Assembly (NCBI GenBank): GCA_017457285.1
Contig: JAFTHT010000049.1
Coordinates: forward strand, 42,973 to 106,972
DNA: 64,000 nt
Source: Oscillospiraceae bacterium
Lineage (GTDB): Bacteria; Bacillota; Clostridia; Oscillospirales; Oscillospiraceae
Direction of reading: 5' to 3'
Of this stretch, positions 35,778 to 46,467 are shown piece after piece. Below the pieces are notes generated by a model. That model was not told where the DNA came from, searched no databases, and saw only the letters and a list, made by a program, of their open reading frames with translations. The first letter of the stretch is position 1. Every line of letters starts with the position of its first letter. The position numbers and the translations under genes are program-made.

Positions 35778-36542
35778 TTACATCAAATCCTGGGAAATGA
35801 TCCGCTTCATGGCCTCGATTCCCACCCGGATGGCACCGGAGGTATCCTCGGTCATGGGCATTTCCAGCCCCTGCTTCTCCCGCTCCTGGTTCCAAATCAC
35901 ATGGAAGCAGCTGCCGCAGCGAACGCCCAACGCCGCCGCTACCACAAACAACGCTGCGGACTCCATCTCGCTTGCCTTTACGCCGAGCCGCTTCCAGCTC
36001 TCCCATTTTTGCAGCAATTCATAGGAAACCGGAGATTTTTCCGGGCTGTGCTGGCCATAAAAGGAGTCCTTGCACTGCACCACGCCCACATGGGTGCGAT
36101 AGCCCAATGCTTCCGCAGCCTCCTTCAAGGCGGCGGTGATACCAAAATCCGGTACCGCAGGAAATTCTATGGGTGCATATTCCATAGAAGTATGCTCATA
36201 GCGAACGGCGCCGTTGGCCACGATGACATCGCCGGGAAGCACATCCAGTGCGATTCCGCCGCAGGTACCCACCCGAATAAAAGTGTCCGCCCCAATGGCC
36301 GCCAGCTCCTCCATGGCAATGGAGGCCGAGGGGCCGCCGATGCCGGTGGAGCAGACGGAAACCTTCTGCCCCAGCAGGTAGCCTGTATAAATATTGTATT
36401 CCCGATTCATGCCAACGTGGACCGGACTCTCAAAGTGAGCCGCAATTGCCTCACACCGCCCCGGGTCACCGGGCAAAAATACATACCGTCCCACGTCACC
36501 TTTCTTGCAATGAATATGAAACTGCATACCGATATCCTGCAT
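35778..36542 (-). CDS. udp: Uridine phosphorylase-like nucleoside phosphorylase
   Basis: 254 residues of the PNP/UDP family. It splits nucleosides with phosphate to base and ribose-1-phosphate. Phosphate-binding start [45 protein letters not shown] is close to E. coli Udp, as are [22 protein letters not shown] and [15 protein letters not shown]. Uridine is the likeliest substrate, but purine specificity is not excluded. A longer frame extends into polC; ATG 36542 with AAAGGGG is preferred. It begins 26 bases after polC and ends at the hairpin, so it is probably the last gene of the housekeeping unit. Confidence 0.87.
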   Translation of the reverse strand: MQDIGMQFHIHCKKGDVGRYVFLPGDPGRCEAIAAHFESPVHVGMNREYNIYTGYLLGQKVSVCSTGIGGPSASIAMEELAAIGADTFIRVGTCGGIALDVLPGDVIVANGAVRYEHTSMEYAPIEFPAVPDFGITAALKEAAEALGYRTHVGVVQCKDSFYGQHSPEKSPVSYELLQKWESWKRLGVKASEMESAALFVVAAALGVRCGSCFHVIWNQEREKQGLEMPMTEDTSGAIRVGIEAMKRIISQDLM

Positions 36543-36568
36543 CAAAATACCCCTTTCTATGTTATCAA

Positions 36569-39500
36569 TCAAAAAAACGTAACCTGACTGGTATCCGGCA
36601 AATCGCCGAAGGCGCCTGCCTCTTTGAGCATCTGAATATGAGTCTTGGACACCTTGGGGCAAGCCGCAGCCACCTCTTCGATGGAAATGAAATCCCGCCC
36701 CTCCCGGCCTTTCATCAAATCCCAGGCTGCATTTTCACCCAGGCCGGAAATCGCCACAAAGGGAGGACGGAGTTTGCCGTCTTCAATGATAAATTTCGTA
36801 GCATGGCTCTTGTACACATCGATTGGTAAAAACTCCAGCCCCCGCAGATAAAATTCGTAGACGACCTCCAATGTGGTCAGCAAATCCTGATCCTTGTCGG
36901 TGGCATTTTCGTTGTTATCGATGGCATCGATGTTGGCCATCACCGAATCCATGCCCTGGGTCATCAGCACCGCGTCAAAGCCGCCCTTCTGGCTCCGGCG
37001 GTAGAAGTACGCCGCATAGAAAGCCAGGGGATGATAAACCTTGAACCAGGCAATCCGGAAGGCCATCATAACATAGGCCACCGCATGGGCCTTGGGAAAC
37101 AGATATTTGATTTTCTTGCAGGAACCGATATACCAATCCGGCACCCCCGCATCGATCATCTCCTGTTCCGCCCCATCCGGCAGTCCCCTGCCCTTTCGGA
37201 CGGATTCCATAATTTTGAAGGCCCGTTTTTCCGGCATTCCGCAGGAAATCAGGTAAATCATGATATCATCACGACAGCCAATGGTGCCATCCACCGTGGC
37301 GGTCTTGGAGGTAATCAGATCCCTGGCGTTACCCAGCCACACATCGGTGCCGTGGGTATAGCCGGAAATCCGCACCAGAAAATCAAACTTCGTGGGCATG
37401 GTATCCAGCAGAACGCCACGGGTGAACCTGGTGTTGAACTCCGGCACCGCCACCGCGCCGGTGGGGCCCAGGAGCTTGTCGTTCTCGTAGCCCAGCACCT
37501 TGGAGGATGTAAAAATGGACATGGTGTCCTTATCATCCAGCGGAATAGTCTTGGCATCCACCCCGGTCATATCCTCCATCATCCGGATCATGGTGGGGTC
37601 ATCGTGGCCCAGCATATCCAGCTTTAGAAGATTTTCTTCCATGGAGTGATATTCAAAATGGGTGGTAATCTGGTCGGATTTTGGGTCGTCCGCCGGGTGC
37701 TGCACCGGGCAGAAATCCCAAATCTCATTTTCCTGGGGAATGACCACCAGACCGCCGGGGTGCTGTCCGGTGGTACGCCGAACGCCCACACAGCCGGAGG
37801 CCAGCCGGTTCATTTCCGCGGAAACAGCGCTCTTGCCCCGCTCCTCCATGTACTTTTTCACATAGCCAAAAGCCGTCTTTTCCGCCACCGTTCCAATGGT
37901 TCCGGCCCGGAAAACATGACTTCTTCCAAACATTTCGGTACAATACGCATGGGCCTTCGCCTGGTATTCGCCGGAGAAATTCAGGTCGATATCCGGCACC
38001 TTGTCGCCGCCGAAGCCCAGGAACGTTTCAAAGGGAATATTGAATCCATCCTTCTCCAGCTTGGCACCGCATTTGGGGCAGTCCGCATCCGGCAAATCCG
38101 CGCCGCAGTTATAACCCTTGGGCACATCCAATATCGTGTGCTTGCATTCCGGATTGGGGCAGCGATAGTGAGGCGGGAAGGAATTAACCTCCGTGATGCC
38201 GGACATATAGGCAACAATCGAGGAACCAACAGAGCCACGGGAGCCGACCAGATATCCATTCTCCAGAGAATTCTGCACCAGCCGCTGGGCGGACATATAA
38301 ATCACATCGTAATGGCAGGTAATAATGTCATTCAGTTCCGTTTCCACCCGTTTTACAAACAACTCCGGGGGATTTTCACCATAAAGCCGATGGAGCTTGC
38401 CATAAACCAGGCTCTTCAGATCCTCCACGGAATTTTCAATTTTCGGCGCAAACAGATTGTGGGGCACCGGGCGAACCGTTTCGCACATATCCGCCACCAG
38501 ATTGGGGTTGGTGATGACGATTTCCTTCGCCTTCTCCTCCCCCAGATAGTGAAACTCCCGGAGCATCTCATCGGTGGTGCGGAAGTATAGCGGATTATCT
38601 TTGTCCGCGTCATCAAAGCCCTTGGTGGCCAACAAAATATGTCGGAAAATCTCATCCTCCGGGTTCAGGAAGTGAACGTCGCCGGTGCCAACCACCATTT
38701 TGCCCATCTTTTCACCCAATTTCACGATGGTGCGGTTGAATTCCCGGATATCCTCGTCGCAGGTGACGGAATACTTGTCGCTTTCAATCATAAACCGGTT
38801 GTTGCACACCGGCTGGATCTCCAGATAATCGTAGAAGGACGCAATCCGCTCCAATTCATCCTCCGCAGAGCCGAAAGCCACCTCCTGATAAAGCTCATTG
38901 GCCTCACAGGCAGAGCCGATAATCAGCCCCTCCCGGAGCTTCAGAATCTCCGATTTCAACATCCGGGGCTTTTGCTTAAAGAATTTCAAATTGGAATCGG
39001 AAATCAGATGATACAAATTCCGCAGACCAACCTGATTCTTGGCAAACAGAATAATGTGCTGGGCATGGCGGCTGTCATGCCTGTGGGCCATCCGCAGCGG
39101 AATCATGGCTTCGTTGATGTCCTGAATCCGGTGGATGCCCATGGCCTCCAGCTTTTCAAAGAGCTTCGCCAGAATCTGACCGCAGATAAGCGCATCATCC
39201 GCCGCCCGATGATGGTTGAAATTCCCCAGCTCAAATTCCTTCGCTACAATATCCAGCTTGAATTTGTTCAGATGGGTCAGTAAATTTTGAGAAAGAATCA
39301 GCGTATCAATGGCTGTCAGATTAAAATTCAACCCCAACCGCTCACATTCCCGGGTGACGAAGCAGGCATCAAACCGGGCATTGTGGGCAACCAGAGGCCG
39401 GTCGCCGATAAATTCCAGCAGTTTCGGCAGAATTTCCTCGATTTTCGGTGCCCCCTGGAGCATCTCGTCGGTAATGCCTGTCAGCTCAATGACCTCTTTC

Positions 39501-40882
39501 GACAGACGGCACCCCGGATCGACAAAAGTCTGGAACCGATCAATTTCCACACCGGCTTTCATAATGACCGCGCCGATTTCAATAATTTTGTCCCGCCGGG
39601 GCATTAAGCCGGTGGTCTCCAGGTCAAAGGCCACATATTCCCCATCGAAGCCCATGTCCACCTTGCCCCGAACCGCCACCCGGTCGTCCACATCGTTGAT
39701 GTAGTAGCCCTCGCAGCCATAAAGAATCTTAATGGTTTCGTCGGTGCCGGCCACCTTGGGCGCACCCTTCCAATCCTCCACCACATGCAGCGCATCGGTA
39801 AAGGACTGGACGCAGCCATGGTCCGTGATGGCAATGGCCTTATGGCCCCAGGCGGCGGCCTGCTTGATGGCAGCCTTCGTGTTGGTCAGGGCGTCCATAT
39901 TGCTCATGACCGTATGCAAATGAAGCTCCACCCGCTTGCCCTCTTTCGCGGTATCCTTCCGCTTCGGCATGGAGCCGGGCATGATGGAATTGGGCTTCAG
40001 AACCATTTCATTGGTGAAATTATCAATCATCAACCGTCCGGCCACCCGAATAACGGAACCGATTTTCACATTCTCCAGAATCGGCTCCGCTTCCCGCTTC
40101 TCAAGGAAACGGCTGATGCGGATGGAGGAGGTATTGTCCGTCATGTCAAATTTTACCACCACGGCATTGCGCTTAGGCAGCTCCTTGTGGTCGATGGCAA
40201 AAACCTTGCCCTCCACAAAAACATTACCCATATTCAGATCGATTTCCTTCATGGGCGTGATAACGCCGCGGAACGGCTTGCCGAAAATCGCCTCGCTGGA
40301 AACCGCCGCTGGAGCTTCCTTCTTCTGCTCCGGGGGGATATCCGGAATATCCGCCGCTGCGTCCCGACGGAGTTTGTCCATGGCATCAAACAGAGCCTGC
40401 CCCTCCAGGCTATTCCCAGCCTCAAAGGTGATGGTGGCCTGACAGCCGAACCGCTCCGCCAAAGCCGCAATAACTTTTGGCGCAGACTTTTCCAGCTCCT
40501 TCTTGCCGTTAGCCCGCAGATGAATGGTCAGGTTATTCCCATCCCACACATACCGGGCCCCGGCCAGGGACCCCCGGGCCATGGGATCCTGGGCAATGAA
40601 CAAATCCTGCAATTCCTCCCGCTCGATCCGCTGAAGCTGCCCCGCCGGATGGGCGCAGCAAATCCTCATCTGAGCCAGCGCATACAATCCGCAGGCCCAT
40701 TTCTGAAATTCATTCAGAAACCGGGCTGGAATATATTCATTTGCGTACAGTCCGATTTCAATGGTACGGGCCATCTGGTCGATTTGCGCCCCGGTAATTT
40801 GCGCCCCGGTCAGCAACTTTCTCTGCTCTGCCGGCGGGTCATAATCCGGGAACATCTCAAAAAACAGGATTTGATTCTCCAT
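36569..40882 (-). CDS. polC: DNA polymerase III alpha subunit, PolC type
   Basis: 1437 residues, the same size as the Bacillus enzyme. Replicative polymerase of Bacillota with built-in proofreading. Domains: N-terminal domain, OB fold (about 200-310, [14 protein letters not shown]), PHP domain ([19 protein letters not shown]) split by a DnaQ-like exonuclease (about 415-585, FDLETTGL ... VAHNARFDA ... HRAADDA), then palm, fingers and thumb. A zinc-binding motif ([20 protein letters not shown] ... CPKCG) precedes the active-site acidic motif [20 protein letters not shown] 40882 follows GAGGTAATT. It comes after ispG but a 114-bp gap with a palindromic repeat separates them. Confidence 0.98.
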   Translation of the reverse strand: MENQILFFEMFPDYDPPAEQRKLLTGAQITGAQIDQMARTIEIGLYANEYIPARFLNEFQKWACGLYALAQMRICCAHPAGQLQRIEREELQDLFIAQDPMARGSLAGARYVWDGNNLTIHLRANGKKELEKSAPKVIAALAERFGCQATITFEAGNSLEGQALFDAMDKLRRDAAADIPDIPPEQKKEAPAAVSSEAIFGKPFRGVITPMKEIDLNMGNVFVEGKVFAIDHKELPKRNAVVVKFDMTDNTSSIRISRFLEKREAEPILENVKIGSVIRVAGRLMIDNFTNEMVLKPNSIMPGSMPKRKDTAKEGKRVELHLHTVMSNMDALTNTKAAIKQAAAWGHKAIAITDHGCVQSFTDALHVVEDWKGAPKVAGTDETIKILYGCEGYYINDVDDRVAVRGKVDMGFDGEYVAFDLETTGLMPRRDKIIEIGAVIMKAGVEIDRFQTFVDPGCRLSKEVIELTGITDEMLQGAPKIEEILPKLLEFIGDRPLVAHNARFDACFVTRECERLGLNFNLTAIDTLILSQNLLTHLNKFKLDIVAKEFELGNFNHHRAADDALICGQILAKLFEKLEAMGIHRIQDINEAMIPLRMAHRHDSRHAQHIILFAKNQVGLRNLYHLISDSNLKFFKQKPRMLKSEILKLREGLIIGSACEANELYQEVAFGSAEDELERIASFYDYLEIQPVCNNRFMIESDKYSVTCDEDIREFNRTIVKLGEKMGKMVVGTGDVHFLNPEDEIFRHILLATKGFDDADKDNPLYFRTTDEMLREFHYLGEEKAKEIVITNPNLVADMCETVRPVPHNLFAPKIENSVEDLKSLVYGKLHRLYGENPPELFVKRVETELNDIITCHYDVIYMSAQRLVQNSLENGYLVGSRGSVGSSIVAYMSGITEVNSFPPHYRCPNPECKHTILDVPKGYNCGADLPDADCPKCGAKLEKDGFNIPFETFLGFGGDKVPDIDLNFSGEYQAKAHAYCTEMFGRSHVFRAGTIGTVAEKTAFGYVKKYMEERGKSAVSAEMNRLASGCVGVRRTTGQHPGGLVVIPQENEIWDFCPVQHPADDPKSDQITTHFEYHSMEENLLKLDMLGHDDPTMIRMMEDMTGVDAKTIPLDDKDTMSIFTSSKVLGYENDKLLGPTGAVAVPEFNTRFTRGVLLDTMPTKFDFLVRISGYTHGTDVWLGNARDLITSKTATVDGTIGCRDDIMIYLISCGMPEKRAFKIMESVRKGRGLPDGAEQEMIDAGVPDWYIGSCKKIKYLFPKAHAVAYVMMAFRIAWFKVYHPLAFYAAYFYRRSQKGGFDAVLMTQGMDSVMANIDAIDNNENATDKDQDLLTTLEVVYEFYLRGLEFLPIDVYKSHATKFIIEDGKLRPPFVAISGLGENAAWDLMKGREGRDFISIEEVAAACPKVSKTHIQMLKEAGAFGDLPDTSQVTFF

Positions 40883-40898
40883 AATTACCTCATCTTAT

Positions 40899-40979
40899 CC
40901 GTAGGGGCCGATGCCCACATCGGCCCACGCTCCGTAATACGCCTTTGGCGAGGGCCGATGTGGCCACCGGCCCCTACGG
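40899..40979. repeat. Palindromic intergenic element between ispG and polC
   Basis: Twenty-eight-base arms (40899-40926 and 40952-40979) match as inverted repeats with two mismatches, around a 25-base centre. The arms start CCGTAGGGGCCGATG. Looks like a REP or miniature element; only one copy is in the window. Confidence 0.75.
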
Positions 40980-40996
40980 CAATTTGTCTATTCCAA

Positions 40997-42034
40997 TTAA
41001 AGTGCTTCAATTCGCTTCAGGAGGGCGGGTAAAAGTTCCTCATAGGGCAGCTTCTCCACCTGCTCTCCCTTTTCAAAAATCATACCCCAGCCATCGCCGC
41101 CGGCGATGCCGATGTCCGCCTCCCGGGCCTCGCCGGGGCCGTTGACCACGCAGCCCATCACCGCAACGGTAATGGGTTTCTGGCAGTCCTTCAGAACGGC
41201 ATCCACCTGGTTCACAAGACCGATCAGGTCAATCCGGGTACGGCCACAGGTGGGGCAGGAAATAATATTCACGCCCTCCTTCCGAAGACCGGCGGCCTTC
41301 AGAATATCCTTGGCGGCGTAAACCTCCTCCACCGGATCATCGGTTAGGCTGACCCGAATGGTATCACCAATGCCGTCCAGAAGCAACGCGCCAATGCCCA
41401 GCGCAGACTTGATCAGTCCCTGCCGCACAGGGCCGGTTTCCGTCACGCCGATGTGAATGGGATAATCACACTTGGACCGGAACAGCCGGGCCGCAGCCAC
41501 CATGGTGGGCACCGTGGAGGATTTCATGGATACGCAGGTATCATAGAAACCGTACTTCTCCAGCAGCTCCAGATGCTCAAAGGCGCTTTCCACCAGAGCA
41601 TCTGCCGTGGGATGGCCGTACTTTTCCAGCAGCTTCTTGTCAAGGCTCCCGCCGTTGACGCCGATACGGATGGGGATTTTTTTATCCTTGCAGACATCCA
41701 CCACCGCCTGAACCCGATCCTCCCCGCCAATATTGCCGGGATTGATACGAATTTTGGACGCACCACCCTCTGCGGCGGCAATGGCCAGCTTATAATCGAA
41801 ATGGATATCCGCAACCAGAGGCAGCGGGCTTTCCTTACAGATTTCCGCAAAGCCCCGGGCCGCCTCCATATTGGGCACTGCCAGCCGAACAATCTGACAG
41901 CCCGCCGTATGAAGCTGACGGATCTGCTCCAGAGAGCCTGCCACATCGGTGGTCTTGGTGTTCAGCATGGACTGGATCACAACCGGCGCGCCGCCGCCAA
42001 TCTGCACACCGCCTACATGGATTTGTCTGGTCAT
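40997..42034 (-). CDS. ispG: 4-hydroxy-3-methylbut-2-enyl-diphosphate synthase IspG
   Basis: 345 residues. Converts MEcPP to HMBPP in the non-mevalonate isoprenoid pathway using a 4Fe-4S cluster. TIM-barrel start TRQIHVGGVQIGGGAPVVIQSM; cluster ligands in SCPTCGRTRIDL and AVMGCVVNGPGEA, plus the conserved glutamate there. Length fits the bacterial short form. ATG 42034 with AAGGGGTG is preferred; a GTG at 42043 would overlap rseP. With dxr and uppS in the same run, isoprenoid genes are grouped. Confidence 0.96.
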   Translation of the reverse strand: MTRQIHVGGVQIGGGAPVVIQSMLNTKTTDVAGSLEQIRQLHTAGCQIVRLAVPNMEAARGFAEICKESPLPLVADIHFDYKLAIAAAEGGASKIRINPGNIGGEDRVQAVVDVCKDKKIPIRIGVNGGSLDKKLLEKYGHPTADALVESAFEHLELLEKYGFYDTCVSMKSSTVPTMVAAARLFRSKCDYPIHIGVTETGPVRQGLIKSALGIGALLLDGIGDTIRVSLTDDPVEEVYAAKDILKAAGLRKEGVNIISCPTCGRTRIDLIGLVNQVDAVLKDCQKPITVAVMGCVVNGPGEAREADIGIAGGDGWGMIFEKGEQVEKLPYEELLPALLKRIEAL

Positions 42035-42039
42035 TGGTG

Positions 42040-43104
42040 TCACCCCTTAAAAATAAAGATGATGTCTTTGAACATGGTAGCTGCCATCAGGACAAGCAGC
42101 AAAACCATACCCACCGCATGGACATAGCCCTCGTACTTCGGGTTGATTTTCTTTTTCGTAATGGCTTCAATGGACGTGGTCAGCAGCAGCGCAACGATTC
42201 GTCCACCATCCAGGGCGGGTATCGGCAGCAAATTCATCACCGCCAGATTCACCGCCAGCAGTCCACCGAGCCAAAGCATATTCAGCAGCGCATCCAGCGC
42301 GCTGGGGGAGGTATCCGCTACGTCGGACATCACATCCACGATGCCAACAGGCCCGGATAATTCCGAAAAACCAATCTTACCGGTCAGCAGCATCTGCAGA
42401 CTCAAACGAACATTGCGAATATTATCCACGGTATTTGCCCAGCCATAAGCCAGCTTATCGCCAAAGGTCACATCGTTGTCCAACCCAAAGGAAAAGCCGT
42501 AACGCATGGAAGTATTCCCATCCGAATCTGAAAATTCATGCTTTTCCATATAGAAATCGTTCAGATAGACCTTCTTGCCGTCACGCAGCACCACCAAATC
42601 GTGGATATCACCCTTGTTGTAGTAAAGAATCATGGAGAAATCCGCCTGGACATAGATTTTTTCCCCATCCACCTCCAGGATCTCGTCCCCCAGATGAAGG
42701 CCATCCTCCCGAACAACCGTGCAGCCAGGTTCCACCTGGGTAATAACCGGGACAACCAGCTGCTTCGCCGGCATATACACAACCACAAACAAAATGACAC
42801 CGAAAATGAAATTCATCGCTGCGCCGGCAGCCAGAATAATCAGCCGTTTCCACCAAGCTGCCTTCTGAAAGGACCGGGGATTCTCGGTATCCTCATCCTC
42901 GCCCTCCATGGCGCAGAAGCCGCCAATGGGAATGCAGCGCAGAGAATAGGTAGTCTCCCCTACCTTCTTTTTGAAAATGGCAGGGCCCATAAAGATTGCA
43001 AATTCATTTACCTGGACACCGGAGGCCTTGGCGGCCATAAAATGCCCCAGCTCATGAATGAACACAAGAAAGCTAAAGAGCAGAATCGCAAACAGAACAG
43101 ACAT
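42040..43104 (-). CDS. rseP: Site-2 intramembrane metalloprotease RseP
   Basis: 354 residues. Zinc motif FIHELGHFMAAKASG in the first membrane helix and the third-ligand motif IPALDGGRIVAL near residue 290. A PDZ domain lies between about 110 and 190 (EPGCTVVREDGLHLGDEILEVDG). Four membrane segments. It cuts membrane-embedded substrates, typically anti-sigma factors or signal peptides; the membrane partner of the ECF sigma at 51-52 kb is one possible substrate but nothing here proves it. Ribosome site (GAGGCG) is weak. Confidence 0.96.
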   Translation of the reverse strand: MSVLFAILLFSFLVFIHELGHFMAAKASGVQVNEFAIFMGPAIFKKKVGETTYSLRCIPIGGFCAMEGEDEDTENPRSFQKAAWWKRLIILAAGAAMNFIFGVILFVVVYMPAKQLVVPVITQVEPGCTVVREDGLHLGDEILEVDGEKIYVQADFSMILYYNKGDIHDLVVLRDGKKVYLNDFYMEKHEFSDSDGNTSMRYGFSFGLDNDVTFGDKLAYGWANTVDNIRNVRLSLQMLLTGKIGFSELSGPVGIVDVMSDVADTSPSALDALLNMLWLGGLLAVNLAVMNLLPIPALDGGRIVALLLTTSIEAITKKKINPKYEGYVHAVGMVLLLVLMAATMFKDIIFIFKG

Positions 43105-43119
43105 AAAACGCCTCGCAAA

Positions 43120-44265
43120 TCAAACATTTTCCCGGACGCACTGCCGGGCCAGACGGTCCGCCTCCAGAATGTCCTCCAGGGTCGGCTCCATCACATTGGG
43201 CACGGTATCCACCGCCTTGCTGACCAGATCATAAATATCATAGAATCCGATTTTGTCAGCCAAAAACAGGGCCACGGCCTCCTCATTGGCGCCGTTCATC
43301 ACAGCGCAGGCGGTACCGCCCAGCTTGGCGCAGCGACGGGCCAGGGCCAAACAGGGGAAATTCTCCATATCCGGCTGGCAGAAGGTCAGGCTGCCGCATT
43401 TTGTCAAATCCAAATCATCCACCGGGCAAGCGGTCCGCTGCGGGTAGGTCAGAGCCAGCTGAATGGGCAGACGCATATCCGGCGCGCCCATTTGGGCCAT
43501 CACCGCCCCGTCCACCAGCTCAACCATACTGTGAACAATGCTCTGGCGGTGGATTACAACATCCACCTGCTCAACAGGAAGCCGGTACAGCCGCATGGCC
43601 TCGATGACCTCCAACCCCTTGTTCATCAGGGTGGCACAGTCGATGGTGATTTTCGCGCCCATCTTCCAGTTGGGATGCTTCAACGCATCGGCTTTCGTCA
43701 CATTTTGCAGCTGCTCCCGGCTCATGCCGAAGAAGGGTCCGCCGGAGCAGGTCAGAATCAGCCGCTTGACCTCTTTGGAATCACCCACACCCATGAGGCA
43801 CTGGAAAATCGCGGAATGCTCGGAATCAACAGGAATGATTTCCACCCCATATTTTTCCGCCTCCGCCATCACCAACTCACCGGCGCAGACCAGGGTCTCC
43901 TTGTTGGCAAGACCAATCCGCTTCCCGGCCCGGATGGCAGCCAAGGTCGGCTTCAGGCCCACCATGCCCACGACGGCAGTGATGACACAATCCGCCTTTT
44001 CATAAGCAGCCGCCTCAATCAGGCCCGCCTCACCCCAGCTGATCCGGATGGGCAAGTCGGAAATCGCCTCTGCAAGGGCCTTGGCAGCCTCCTCTGTGGC
44101 CATCACAGCCAGCTCCGGCTGAAACTGACGGCACTGCTGGGCCATTAGCTCCACGCTGGTCCCGGCAGTCAGCGCCACCACCTTTACATCCAGACGGCTG
44201 ATGATATCAAGGCTCTGTCGGCCGATGGAGCCGGTGGAACCCAGGATACTAACACATTTTACCAT
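43120..44265 (-). CDS. dxr: 1-deoxy-D-xylulose 5-phosphate reductoisomerase
   Basis: 381 residues. NADPH-dependent first committed step of the MEP pathway (DXP to MEP). NADPH loop ILGSTGSIGRQSLDII at the N-terminus, metal and substrate residues in IIPVDSEHSAIFQCL and LTCSGGPFFGM, and the GGTACAVMNGANEEAVALFL motif near the C-terminus. Standard length. AGGTGA precedes ATG 44265, 13 bases after cdsA. Confidence 0.97.
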   Translation of the reverse strand: MVKCVSILGSTGSIGRQSLDIISRLDVKVVALTAGTSVELMAQQCRQFQPELAVMATEEAAKALAEAISDLPIRISWGEAGLIEAAAYEKADCVITAVVGMVGLKPTLAAIRAGKRIGLANKETLVCAGELVMAEAEKYGVEIIPVDSEHSAIFQCLMGVGDSKEVKRLILTCSGGPFFGMSREQLQNVTKADALKHPNWKMGAKITIDCATLMNKGLEVIEAMRLYRLPVEQVDVVIHRQSIVHSMVELVDGAVMAQMGAPDMRLPIQLALTYPQRTACPVDDLDLTKCGSLTFCQPDMENFPCLALARRCAKLGGTACAVMNGANEEAVALFLADKIGFYDIYDLVSKAVDTVPNVMEPTLEDILEADRLARQCVRENV

Positions 44266-44278
44266 AATAATTCACCTA

Positions 44279-45088
44279 TTATGCCATAGGCATGATATCC
44301 AAAAGCGCCTCCACCAGCGGAGCCACCACAATGACGGAATCGAAGCGGTCCAGAATACCGCCATGGCCGGGAAAAATCTTTCCGTAATCCTTGATGCCGG
44401 TCTGGCGCTTAATGACGGAGAAGCTCAAATCGCCAAACACGCCGCACAGAGAACCTGCCAGGCCATAAATCGCAATATAAATGAAATTGACCTTCAAATC
44501 GAAGAAATGCTGCAAAATAAAACCATAGGCCAGCATCCCCAGGGCCGCAAATACGATGCCGCCCACCAGGCCCTCCACCGTTTTCTTGGGACTGATGACA
44601 GGACAGAGCTTATGCTTGCCGATGCTGCAGCCAACCAGGTACGCACCGATATCGGACATAAAGGCAGCCACAAAGGGTGCCAGGATAAAATACCGCCCCT
44701 TCTCCATGCACAAAATACGCACCAAAGAAGAGAACATGAAGGGAATCACCAATCCCGCCACCACACACATGGCCGCTTTGGAAAAGGAAACCTTCAAACC
44801 CGAAATCATCAACTCAGAAAACAACAGGATGTAAAACGCCAGCAGGCCCAGCACAGCCAGCACATGGGAGCCGCCAAAATAGCTCCACAGGGGTACCAGA
44901 AAGGCCGCGGTCATGGTGTAGGCCAGCATCCGGCCTTCGGTGACCAGCTTTGTTCCGTGAAGCATTTCATAGGCTGCAATGGCAGAAAATACCGCCACGA
45001 ATCCAGCCGTCACAATTTCCGGTGCGAACAGCACCACCACCAGCAAAACCGGCGCCAAAACCAGCGCCACAATGGTTCTTTTCAGCAT
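44279..45088 (-). CDS. cdsA: Phosphatidate cytidylyltransferase
   Basis: 269 residues, about eight membrane helices. Makes CDP-diacylglycerol from phosphatidate and CTP for phospholipid synthesis. The CDS signature near the C-terminus is clear: KHKLCPVISPKKTVEGLVGGI ... GDLSFSVIKRQTGIKDYGKIFPGHGGILDRFDS. Five bases after uppS, with GGAGGTG inside the uppS end. Confidence 0.97.
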   Translation of the reverse strand: MLKRTIVALVLAPVLLVVVLFAPEIVTAGFVAVFSAIAAYEMLHGTKLVTEGRMLAYTMTAAFLVPLWSYFGGSHVLAVLGLLAFYILLFSELMISGLKVSFSKAAMCVVAGLVIPFMFSSLVRILCMEKGRYFILAPFVAAFMSDIGAYLVGCSIGKHKLCPVISPKKTVEGLVGGIVFAALGMLAYGFILQHFFDLKVNFIYIAIYGLAGSLCGVFGDLSFSVIKRQTGIKDYGKIFPGHGGILDRFDSVIVVAPLVEALLDIMPMA

Positions 45089-45093
45089 AGGGC

Positions 45094-45816
45094 TTACGCA
45101 CCTCCAAACCGGCGGTTCCGCCGATAAAATTCCGCAATGGCCTCGTCCAAATGCTCCGGCATAAAATCAGGCCAAAGCACATTCATAAACACAAATTCCG
45201 AATAGGCGCTCTGCCAGGGCAGGAAATTGCTGGTCCGCTGCTCCCCGGAGGGACGGATCACCAATTCCGGGTCCGGCACGCCTGCGGAATCGAGATAATT
45301 TTCAAATTCAAGTTCGGTCAGACTGTCGGCGCTGCGTTTTCCCGCCGCCACATCTGCCGCAAAGGCCCTGGCTGCCCGGATAATCTCATCCCGGCCACCG
45401 TAATTCAGGCAGAAATTCACCTGAACCTCATGATACTGGGAGGACCGGGCCTCGGTATCCTCGCAGAGCTTCCGAAGCTTGGGGCTCAAACGGCTTAAAT
45501 CCCCAAAAAACCGGAAGCAAACGCCGTTTTTCTCCATATCCCGGAGTGCTTCCTTCAAATACCGCTCCAGAAGGAGCATAATACCACCAATCTCTTCCGT
45601 GGAGCGCTTCCAGTTTTCCGTAGAAAAAGCATAGACAGTCAAATATTTCACGCCGATTTCCCGGCAGTAGTTCGCGATTCGCCGGAACGTCTCGCCGCCG
45701 GCCTTGTGTCCGGCAGTCCGGGGCAGCCCCCGGTTCTTCGCCCAACGTCCGTTGCCGTCCATGATAATGGCAATATGCTGGGGAACCGGCATCTTTTCAT
45801 CCTCAGACAGTGCCAT
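45094..45816 (-). CDS. uppS: Undecaprenyl diphosphate synthase
   Basis: 240 residues. Cis-prenyltransferase that adds isopentenyl units to farnesyl diphosphate to give the wall-carrier lipid. Signature motifs: HIAIIMDGNGRWAKNRGLPRTAGHKAG with the catalytic Asp, YLTVYAFSTENWKR, NYGGRDEI, and ELVIRPSGEQRTSNFLPWQSAYSEF. An open frame runs further upstream, but ATG 45816 behind AGAGAGGTG gives the normal protein. Confidence 0.97.
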   Translation of the reverse strand: MALSEDEKMPVPQHIAIIMDGNGRWAKNRGLPRTAGHKAGGETFRRIANYCREIGVKYLTVYAFSTENWKRSTEEIGGIMLLLERYLKEALRDMEKNGVCFRFFGDLSRLSPKLRKLCEDTEARSSQYHEVQVNFCLNYGGRDEIIRAARAFAADVAAGKRSADSLTELEFENYLDSAGVPDPELVIRPSGEQRTSNFLPWQSAYSEFVFMNVLWPDFMPEHLDEAIAEFYRRNRRFGGA

Positions 45817-45854
45817 AAAAGCACCTCTCTTCTTAATTATTAAAAATCGTTGCT

Positions 45855-45877
45855 CGGCTCCCTCTCTGAGGGAGCCG
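45855..45877. repeat. Short palindromic repeat between frr and uppS
   Basis: Ten-base stem CGGCTCCCTC/GAGGGAGCCG with loop TCT, next to GGCGCAGCG. Resembles remnants of a palindromic repeat family common in gut clostridia. Could also act as a weak processing hairpin; the nearest T run is seven or more bases away. Confidence 0.55.
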
Positions 45878-45898
45878 GCGCAGCGAAAATATACGCAA

Positions 45899-46453
45899 TT
45901 AAATCGCCATGAGTTCCTTTTCCTTGATGGCCAGGGCCTCATCCACCTTCTTGATATACTTATCCAGCATATCCTGCAGGTCCTTCTCGGCCTTCTTCTG
46001 GTCATCCTCGGTGATTTCGGAGTTCTTCTTCAGCTTCTTGACATAGTCCATGCCATCCCGGCGGATATTCCGCATGGCGACCTTGGCTTCCTCGGCGTAC
46101 TTCTTGACCTGCTTGGTCAGCTCCTTACGGCGCTCCTCCGTCAGCTGGGGGAACACCAAGCGGATCACACGGCCGTCGTTCTGGGGATTGATACCCAGCT
46201 CAGAGCTCTGGATGGCCTTCTGGATGTCCTTCAGCAGCTTGGTATCCCAGGGGGAAATCACCAGGGTCCGGGCATCGGGAGAGGAAATGGTAGCAACGCC
46301 GTTCAGAGGCGTCTCACTGCCATAGTATTCCACTGAAATGCGGTCAAGAACCTTCGCATTGGCCCGACCGGCCCGGACAGCGCCGAATTCCTCAGCCAGA
46401 TGCTCCAGGGACTTGTCCATTCTTCTGCCGTATTCCTTAAAATCAACGTTCAT
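45899..46453 (-). CDS. frr: Ribosome recycling factor
   Basis: 184 residues, standard length. Splits post-termination ribosomes with EF-G. Conserved YGRRMDKSLEHLAEEFGAVRAGRANAKVLD, the hinge region with DARTLVISPWD, and the C-terminal helix HRRDG-type stretch VAMRNIRRDGMDYVKKLKK. ATG 46453 is preceded by AAGGAGG. 14 bases behind pyrH. Confidence 0.98.
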   Translation of the reverse strand: MNVDFKEYGRRMDKSLEHLAEEFGAVRAGRANAKVLDRISVEYYGSETPLNGVATISSPDARTLVISPWDTKLLKDIQKAIQSSELGINPQNDGRVIRLVFPQLTEERRKELTKQVKKYAEEAKVAMRNIRRDGMDYVKKLKKNSEITEDDQKKAEKDLQDMLDKYIKKVDEALAIKEKELMAI

Positions 46454-46467
46454 GGGTAAAATCCTCC

